30,958 bases of DNA, from the NCBI GenBank assembly GCA_045589955.1, contig JAZNQD010000034.1, positions 1 to 30,958 of the forward strand, read 5' to 3'. Source of the DNA: CAJGCS01 sp045589955. GTDB lineage: Bacteria; Bacillota_I; Bacilli_A; ML615J-28; CAG-313. Under the pieces are notes generated by a model. That model was not told the origin of the DNA, ran no database searches, and saw only the letters and a program-made list of their open reading frames with translations. The position numbers and the translations under genes are program-made. This document shows positions 25,085 to 30,958 of the stretch, in pieces; within the stretch, counting starts at the first letter, position 1, and the number at the start of each line of letters is the position of its first letter.

Positions 25085-27460
25085 ATGGCTAAGAATAATA
25101 AAATACAATTATTTAGAACTGAAACAAGTGGTTCAACAACCACTGATATTCTTAAAGGTGAATTAGCTATGAATATTAATTCAAATTCGCCATTTATTAT
25201 GTTTAAAGATACAAGCGGAACAGTTCAAAAATTGGGTTCATTATCAAGTTCTACGGGTTCATCAATATATCATACAATGACACAAAAAGCAATTACCGAT
25301 GCTTTAACAGCCAGAAAAAGTGAAACTGACACATTACTTTCATCATTAAATAGTGAAATTAAAGCAAGAAAAGCTGTTGATGGACAAACTGGACAAACAT
25401 ATGTGCCTGATACAACTGCAAATTATATTTATAATGCAACATCATTAAATGATGCTGATTTGAAATTAGATACTGCATTAAAAGAAATTTCAGAAAAAAC
25501 ATATGGTGGATATATTTACATAGAACAATTTGATAACGTTAATTTTCAAAACGCATTAAAATTAGCATTAGAATCATTAGAAGAAGGTGAGGATGCTATA
25601 TTAGATTGTACCTATTTCAAAGGAGAACATATTGTTACTGAAGGTTTTCAAATTAATAATCCAGTAAAATTAATTTTTGGTGGTATTGATATAACATTTG
25701 ATAATCCTATTGATACTAACTTATTTACTTTTAATTGTAATAATATATCAATTGTTGGTTTAAATAGAAATACTGATAAAACACAAACTGACAATGGTGC
25801 TACCATTTTTAGAATGATAAATCCAGATTCAAGTTTAAATGGTTATCATATTAAATCTAGAGGTAATAAAAATATTTTAATTGAAGGTATTACTTTAAAA
25901 GGTTTAAGAACTACAATGGGTAGACAATATGGAAATACACAATATCCTATTGATGGTGTTGGTGGTATCTATATTGAAAAAGCAAAACCTGAAGTTGTTG
26001 AAGCATCTAATACTTGTAATAATACTAGAATTGAAAATGTATTGATTGCTGGTTCTAAAGCACATGGTATTTATATTGATACACCTATCTTGTCAACATT
26101 TAAAAATATTAGGTTATCTGATTGTGGTGGTCATGGTATTTTTGTTAATAATGGTACATCATTAATGATAGAAAATGTATATTCTTCATCTGCTAATATG
26201 GCTGGTTTTTGTATATATGGTGCATCATATGTTTCATTAAATAATTGTGCTTCTGAAAATAGTGGTATTGGTTTTTGGATTAGAAGTGCATTTAATGTTA
26301 CATTAATGAGTCCTGGTGTAGAAGAAACTAGAACATATGGATCATCACCTTGGAGATTATCACAACCAATTAGCGGTAAATATGGTTTAGGGTTAACAAC
26401 ATTATCATCAGATAATACATCAGTAGTGGAAATCAGTGATGTTAATACAGAATATTCTGAATATTTTATCGGTTATGGTATATTAATTAGTGGTGGTAGA
26501 AGTATTAATGTATTTACACCTTATGTTAAAACAATAGGTGAAAGTATTGTATATGAAGCATATACTGGTGGAACAAGTTTATCTACTAATGTTAAATTTA
26601 TAAATATTGTTGGCAATAACCGTTCATCATTCATAATGAACCCTGGATTTAAAGAAGCATCTGATTCTTTAGTTCCAACAAATATTAAACATGAAATTGG
26701 TATAGGAATTGACGTTGAAAAGTTAGAATTAATATATGACACAAACAGTACTTTATTACAAGGAACATTAGATTCAACTACTTATGTTACTGATAATAGT
26801 AAACGAGCACCGATTTATTGTAAATCAACATCTTGTGTTATTAGAAGTGGTAAAGAATTAATTACTAATTATAAAGCAAATAATCCAACTGATAATTTAG
26901 AATTAGCAAATAAACAATATGTTGATATTGTTGGAAATAAATTATCTGAAGTTATTAATGGTGTTGGATTAAATTCAGACGGAACATTTAACGCTCCTAC
27001 AACAGCACAAACAAGTGGCTACACTAGTGCAGCTACAAGTGTAATGGATGCTATTATTATATTAGATAATCAAGTTGAAGAAAATGAAACTGTTACTGCT
27101 TATGCTTTAACCGATTTAAACGATAGATTGAATGCTTTAAATGATTGGTGTAGTTATATGAGTGGTCATACAACAACTTCATCATTAGCAAGTATTCCAA
27201 CAACTAAACGTTTATGTATTGCAACAATATCTTCATCACAAACATTAGGTTTGAATGGTACAATTGATGATGGTAGAGAAGTACATATTATGGTTTATAA
27301 TACAAGTTCAAATGAAATTACTATTACTATACCAACAACATTTGTTAATATGAATGGTGAAGACTTAATTATTTCAGCAAATTCTCATGGTGAAATAAAT
27401 ATTTTATATGATGGTACTAAACTATATTATAGAGCAGCACCTCAAATTATTATTGAATAA
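25085..27460 (+). CDS. Tail spike with pectate-lyase-like beta-helix
   Basis: A 791-residue tail spike. Residues 1-75 match the docking domain of the gene at 20899 (IQLFRT, GELAMNIN, PFIMFKD, YHTMTQKAITDAL). A linker (about 95-130) carries the KAVDGQTGQTY module. Residues 139-520 read as a parallel beta-helix: an opening FQNALKLALESL helix and coils such as NISIVGLN, GNKNILIEGITLKGL, GIYIDTPILSTFKNI, GHGIFVNNGTSLMIENV. This is the pectate-lyase fold used by phage depolymerases to bind and cut surface polysaccharide. Catalytic residues cannot be assigned by eye, so enzymatic activity is inferred. The C-terminal 230 residues may aid trimerisation or receptor contact. Probably a capsule-directed host-range determinant. 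Confidence 0.87.
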   Translation: MAKNNKIQLFRTETSGSTTTDILKGELAMNINSNSPFIMFKDTSGTVQKLGSLSSSTGSSIYHTMTQKAITDALTARKSETDTLLSSLNSEIKARKAVDGQTGQTYVPDTTANYIYNATSLNDADLKLDTALKEISEKTYGGYIYIEQFDNVNFQNALKLALESLEEGEDAILDCTYFKGEHIVTEGFQINNPVKLIFGGIDITFDNPIDTNLFTFNCNNISIVGLNRNTDKTQTDNGATIFRMINPDSSLNGYHIKSRGNKNILIEGITLKGLRTTMGRQYGNTQYPIDGVGGIYIEKAKPEVVEASNTCNNTRIENVLIAGSKAHGIYIDTPILSTFKNIRLSDCGGHGIFVNNGTSLMIENVYSSSANMAGFCIYGASYVSLNNCASENSGIGFWIRSAFNVTLMSPGVEETRTYGSSPWRLSQPISGKYGLGLTTLSSDNTSVVEISDVNTEYSEYFIGYGILISGGRSINVFTPYVKTIGESIVYEAYTGGTSLSTNVKFINIVGNNRSSFIMNPGFKEASDSLVPTNIKHEIGIGIDVEKLELIYDTNSTLLQGTLDSTTYVTDNSKRAPIYCKSTSCVIRSGKELITNYKANNPTDNLELANKQYVDIVGNKLSEVINGVGLNSDGTFNAPTTAQTSGYTSAATSVMDAIIILDNQVEENETVTAYALTDLNDRLNALNDWCSYMSGHTTTSSLASIPTTKRLCIATISSSQTLGLNGTIDDGREVHIMVYNTSSNEITITIPTTFVNMNGEDLIISANSHGEINILYDGTKLYYRAAPQIIIE

Positions 27461-27465
27461 TAAAT

Positions 27466-27499
27466 AAAAAAGGATGGTAAATTAATACCATCCTTTTTT
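27466..27499 (+). terminator. Bidirectional terminator between the spike gene and the small leftward gene
   Basis: A 14-bp stem AAAAAAGGATGGTA and complement (27466-27479, 27486-27499) with a 6-base loop. T runs occur on both strands, so it can stop the spike transcript and the converging small gene at 27508. Confidence 0.85.
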
Positions 27500-27507
27500 T
27501 TATTTAA

Positions 27508-27663
27508 TTACATAACAAATGTATCTAATAACCAACAACTTCCACAAGCAATAGCTAATAGAATACATAATTTAAAAATAAACCATAAACCACTAAAAAA
27601 ATCTGAATCATCACTACAATCAAATGTATAAAAAGTGTTACCGTATTTTTTTGTTACTTTCAT
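27508..27663 (-). CDS. Small single-pass membrane protein
   Basis: A 51-residue open frame on the minus strand, ATG at 27661-27663 and TAA at 27508-27510. It opens MKVTKKYGNTFYTFDC with an acidic DDSD stretch, then one hydrophobic segment of about 20 residues (residues 25-46, GLWFIFKLCILLAIACGSCWLL in outline) containing Cys33, Cys40 and Cys43. It looks like a one-pass inner-membrane protein. What makes it convincing despite its size is a well-placed Bacteroidota-type promoter upstream and a bidirectional terminator downstream. Small membrane proteins of phages often serve in lysis timing or superinfection exclusion, but nothing here identifies the role. Confidence 0.7.
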   Translation of the reverse strand: MKVTKKYGNTFYTFDCSDDSDFFSGLWFIFKLCILLAIACGSCWLLDTFVM

Positions 27664-27691
27664 ATATATTACGTTTTTAATTATTATACTG

Positions 27692-27722
27692 CAAAAGTAA
27701 TGATTTTATTGATAATATCAAA
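27692..27722 (-). promoter_or_regulatory. Bacteroidota sigma-type promoter for the 51-residue gene
   Basis: On the minus strand TTTG (27719-27722) is followed after 19 bases by TACTTTTG (27692-27699), matching TTTG-N19/21-TAnnTTTG. The predicted RNA start leaves a leader of about 20 bases before the ATG at 27663. Confidence 0.75.
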
Positions 27723-27752
27723 ATATTATATGTTAAAAAAATTAAAATAATA

Positions 27753-27762
27753 TATTTATATT
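27753..27762 (+). promoter_or_regulatory. TATTTATATT element, candidate phage promoter
   Basis: Starts 28 bases before the ATG at 27781, divergent from the host-type promoter at 27692. Confidence 0.45.
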
Positions 27763-27780
27763 TAATTAAAGTGGATTATA

Positions 27781-30700
27781 ATGGCTGATATTAATAATTT
27801 AGATGATGAACAAAGATTAAATGATATTTTATCTGAAAGAAAAAACATTATAGATAATAATAATGAATCATTAGAGAAAACTAGTGGTTTAACTTCTGAT
27901 ATACTTAATATTGAAAATGAAATAAATAATGCATTAGTTGATGAAAAGGAAAAACATGAAAATATTAATAATGAAGTTGAAAATAAATTAATAAATGAAA
28001 GTGAAATACTTGATGTTATTAATGATATAAATAATGCATTAGAAAAAGAAAAAAATACAAGAGGAACAATTAATTCATCAATTGATGAACAAAAAAATAA
28101 ATTATCAGAAGTAAAAATAACTTCTGAGGAAATGTCATCTGCAATAACTTCAGCTATTACAGAACAAGTAACAAACACACAAAATTTAATTAATGAATTA
28201 GCTAACGTTGTAACATCCTATAATAATATAGGTAGTGCAGCGCAAAATGCAGCACAACAAAGTAACAATATTAATCCACCTCAACAGCCAAATGGTAATA
28301 CACAATCAAGTGGTAATACTACTCAACAAACAAATAGCAATACACAACAAAATACTCAACAAGCTTCTACAAGCAGTCTTAGTAGTGAACTTGATAAATA
28401 TTTTGATAAAAAAGGTGAGTTCTCTAAAAAAGAAGCAGTAACATACCTATATGAAGGAATTAAAAATTTTACAAAAAATAGTTTTTATAAGTGGGTTGAA
28501 ATAGATGATAAAGTGCATAAAGTAGGTCGTACAATTGGTATGACTGGAGCACAAGCAAGAGCAATGGTAGAAAATATTACCAATGAATATGGTAATATGG
28601 CTCAACGTTTAGGTATGACTTGGGAAGAAATTTTTAAATTTCAAGAAAATTATAACAAAAATGTTGGACGTGGTACTATATTAGCTAATGAACAAGTTGA
28701 GGTTATGGCTGGATTATCTAAACTTGTTGGCGATGCTGCTGTTGAAGATATTGTGAAAAATATGGATGATTTTGGTGCATCTACTGATACAGCCACTCTA
28801 TATTTAACACAAAATATGGCACGTGCTAAAGCGCATGGTTTGGATGCTAAGAAAACAAGTGAAGCTTTTGCAAATAATATTAAATTAGCTAGTAAATATA
28901 ATTTTAGAGAAGGTGTCAATGGAATTTCAAAAATGACATTATTGTCACAAAAATTAAAGTTTAACATGGATTCCATTGCTAATGCTGCTGAAAAATTTGA
29001 AACTGTTGAAGGTGCTATTAGTACATCTGCTAATTTACAAATGTTAGGCGGTAGTTTTGCTTCACAATTTGGTAATCCTTTAGAAGCTATGAATATGGCT
29101 ATGCTTGATATGGAAGGGTTTACAAATAAAATTGTTGACACATTTAGTGGTAAAGCTATATTCAATCGTGAAACTGGACAAGCTGAAATGTCGGCTATTG
29201 ATAAACGTTTCTTAAAAGAAGCAGCAAAACAACTTGGTTTAAATTATGAAGATGCTTGGAATATGGCAACTCAATCAGCTAAAATTAAAGATGTTGAACG
29301 TAGTTTAAATCCAGTATATAATTTTTCTGAAGAAGATAAAGCATTAATTGCAAATAAATCTATTTTTAAAGATGGTAAACATCAAATAACTTTTTATGGT
29401 GAAGACAATGAACAAATTACCAAAAGTGTTGATCAATTAACGAAAGATGATTTAAAGTTTTTAACCGATGAAAAGACTACAGAAATAGCTATGGCTGATG
29501 ATGTTCACGGTATTAAACTTTTGTTACAAGATTATTTGAATAAAACAGTAAAGGAAACCAAAAGCACTAAAGAAATCTATGAAGGTAACAAAGAACAAAT
29601 GGAAATGTTTGGTGCTAATGTCATGGATGGTATTTTTGGTATTGATGGTCTTTTTGGTATTTTTGGTAGAGACTGGTTTAAATCACTTCATGATGATATG
29701 GGAGGTTATTGGCAAACAATTTTATTAGGTAGTATGTCTTTAATTGGAAATTATTTAAATAACATAACACTCAACAGTATTAACAAAAGACTTACTCAAA
29801 GTACTAATGGTTATGATAAACCACAACAACCACAAGTAACACCACAAGGAACACCACAAGGAACGCCATCAAGAGGTGGTTTATCAAATAAAAAACCATT
29901 ATTTAGAAAACCAACATGGGTAAAAAATAAAGGTATTGCTAGTAATTTAAAAAGAATTGCTAATAAGTCTATTGGTAGAGCAACTGCAAGAACATTAACA
30001 AAAGGTATTCCAGTTGTTGGTGGATTAGTTGAAGGTGCAATGTTATTAGATACATGGTCAACAGCAAATAAAGATTTAAAAACTAAAATGCAAGAAATTG
30101 ATAATGATAATACATTATCAGATAAAGAAAAGGCTCAACAAAGAACTGAAGCTAGACGTGAAGCAAATAAAGAAAAAGGTGGTGGTGTAGGTTCTACTGC
30201 TGGTGCTGTTATTGGTGGTGCATTAGGTATGATAGGTGGACCTATTGGTGCTGCTATAGGTGCTACTGCTGGAGCTTGGATTGGTGAAAAAGTTGGAAGT
30301 TTTATTGGTGATGTTACCACATCAGAAGAAAAAACTGAAGAAGAAAAGAAACAAGAAGAAATAAAAAATGATGAAGTTTCTGATAAAAATACAGTATTAG
30401 CACAAATTAGAGATTATAATCAATTAATTTATGAATTATTATTGAATAGATATTCAATGGTTTCTGAATCTGTTGTTAATAATAATTCATCAGTTGATCA
30501 AAGATTTATTAAACAAGCTTCTCAACAATTAGGTATTAGTGAAAATGAGTTTATTAATCAAATAAATTATAATTCAAATAAATTAGGATATACAACAAAT
30601 AATACTTCGATTAGTGGTAATCCTATTAGAACATATAATGAAAAAGAATATGATTTAAAAAATCCTAAAGAAAGACATCAATATGAAATTGATAGAACTT

Positions 30701-30958
30701 TAGATAGAAAAATAAACGGTAGTCGTGAACATTCTACAAGAAATCGTAAATTAGATTTTATAAATCATTCATATAAATCATTATATGGAATTGAACCATA
30801 TGAATATAGAAAAGATGAAAGATATAATGATATTAGAGATATTCAAGAATCTGTAAATTATAATAGATATAAAACTAATTTATCAAATGATAAGGTATTA
30901 AATAATATTATATCGAACCCTAATACATACTATAATTCATCAAATATGTTATTTGATA
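27781..30958 (+). CDS. Tape-measure-type tail protein (3' end beyond the window)
   Basis: At least 1059 residues, open to the right edge. Residues 1-150 are charged coiled coil, 150-205 a Gln/Asn-rich linker, and 206-520 a conserved-looking helical region with GMTGAQARAMVENI, FGASTDTATLYL, LDAKKTSEAFANN, ISKMTLLSQKLKFNMD and ISTSANLQMLGGSFASQF segments, which I associate with tape-measure or tail-lumen proteins of large Bacteroidota phages. Hydrophobic helices lie near 640 and 745, and 800-845 is a glycine zipper (repeats of GGxxG/GAxxG type) that could insert into the host membrane on DNA delivery. The remaining 200 residues are Asn/Tyr/Lys-rich. Start ATG at 27781 follows a TATTTATA element. 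Length and composition suit a tape measure; direct proof is lacking. Confidence 0.78.
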   Translation, partial: MADINNLDDEQRLNDILSERKNIIDNNNESLEKTSGLTSDILNIENEINNALVDEKEKHENINNEVENKLINESEILDVINDINNALEKEKNTRGTINSSIDEQKNKLSEVKITSEEMSSAITSAITEQVTNTQNLINELANVVTSYNNIGSAAQNAAQQSNNINPPQQPNGNTQSSGNTTQQTNSNTQQNTQQASTSSLSSELDKYFDKKGEFSKKEAVTYLYEGIKNFTKNSFYKWVEIDDKVHKVGRTIGMTGAQARAMVENITNEYGNMAQRLGMTWEEIFKFQENYNKNVGRGTILANEQVEVMAGLSKLVGDAAVEDIVKNMDDFGASTDTATLYLTQNMARAKAHGLDAKKTSEAFANNIKLASKYNFREGVNGISKMTLLSQKLKFNMDSIANAAEKFETVEGAISTSANLQMLGGSFASQFGNPLEAMNMAMLDMEGFTNKIVDTFSGKAIFNRETGQAEMSAIDKRFLKEAAKQLGLNYEDAWNMATQSAKIKDVERSLNPVYNFSEEDKALIANKSIFKDGKHQITFYGEDNEQITKSVDQLTKDDLKFLTDEKTTEIAMADDVHGIKLLLQDYLNKTVKETKSTKEIYEGNKEQMEMFGANVMDGIFGIDGLFGIFGRDWFKSLHDDMGGYWQTILLGSMSLIGNYLNNITLNSINKRLTQSTNGYDKPQQPQVTPQGTPQGTPSRGGLSNKKPLFRKPTWVKNKGIASNLKRIANKSIGRATARTLTKGIPVVGGLVEGAMLLDTWSTANKDLKTKMQEIDNDNTLSDKEKAQQRTEARREANKEKGGGVGSTAGAVIGGALGMIGGPIGAAIGATAGAWIGEKVGSFIGDVTTSEEKTEEEKKQEEIKNDEVSDKNTVLAQIRDYNQLIYELLLNRYSMVSESVVNNNSSVDQRFIKQASQQLGISENEFINQINYNSNKLGYTTNNTSISGNPIRTYNEKEYDLKNPKERHQYEIDRTLDRKINGSREHSTRNRKLDFINHSYKSLYGIEPYEYRKDERYNDIRDIQESVNYNRYKTNLSNDKVLNNIISNPNTYYNSSNMLFD

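Overview
The window looks like part of a large, very AT-rich, contractile-tailed (myovirus-type) phage, or a prophage of that kind, infecting a member of the Bacteroidota. The phage call rests on a 1110-residue contractile tail sheath protein, a run of very large coiled-coil/beta-helix tail fibre and spike proteins, and a tape-measure-type protein cut by the right edge. The host call rests on two minus-strand genes preceded by the Bacteroidota sigma promoter pattern TTTG-N19/20-TAnnTTTG, on A-rich leaders without Shine-Dalgarno sequences, and on fibre modules of a type I associate with gut Bacteroidales phages. No tRNA, rRNA, CRISPR array or insertion sequence was seen.

Layout. Positions 1-2088 hold a leftward SNF2-type helicase with its terminator hairpin. 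Positions 2182-5523 hold a rightward operon of accessory and structural genes: a zinc-ribbon protein, an ADP-ribosyltransferase-like protein, a virion protein that needs a +1 frameshift, and a protein with an AT-hook and a phosphoribosyltransferase domain. A small leftward gene (5520-5927) converges on it. Positions 5999-7176 hold a virion protein needing two +1 frameshifts, then come a small gene (7227-7532) and the tail sheath (7618-10950). Positions 11067-27460 are six fibre, adhesin or tail-spike genes sharing modules. A 51-residue membrane protein lies leftward at 27508-27663, and the tape-measure-type gene starts at 27781 and runs off the window.

Transcription appears to use two classes of start. 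The two small leftward genes have host-type sigma promoters. The rightward units instead carry a TATTTATA-like element 23-47 bases before the start codon, usually just after a strong hairpin terminator, which suggests a separate late, phage-directed class.

The most striking signal is a shared recoding pattern. At 3745, 6113 and 6357 a reading frame reaches a CGG codon, meets TGA or TAG within two codons, and continues as a coherent protein if one base is skipped, so that CGG+N is read as GGN (Gly). By eye these are the only in-frame CGG codons among roughly 9,900 codons in the window. Every one of the 16 complete genes ends in TAA, so TGA and TAG appear in frame only at these junctions. This is consistent with +1 frameshifting at an undecoded or poorly decoded CGG codon.
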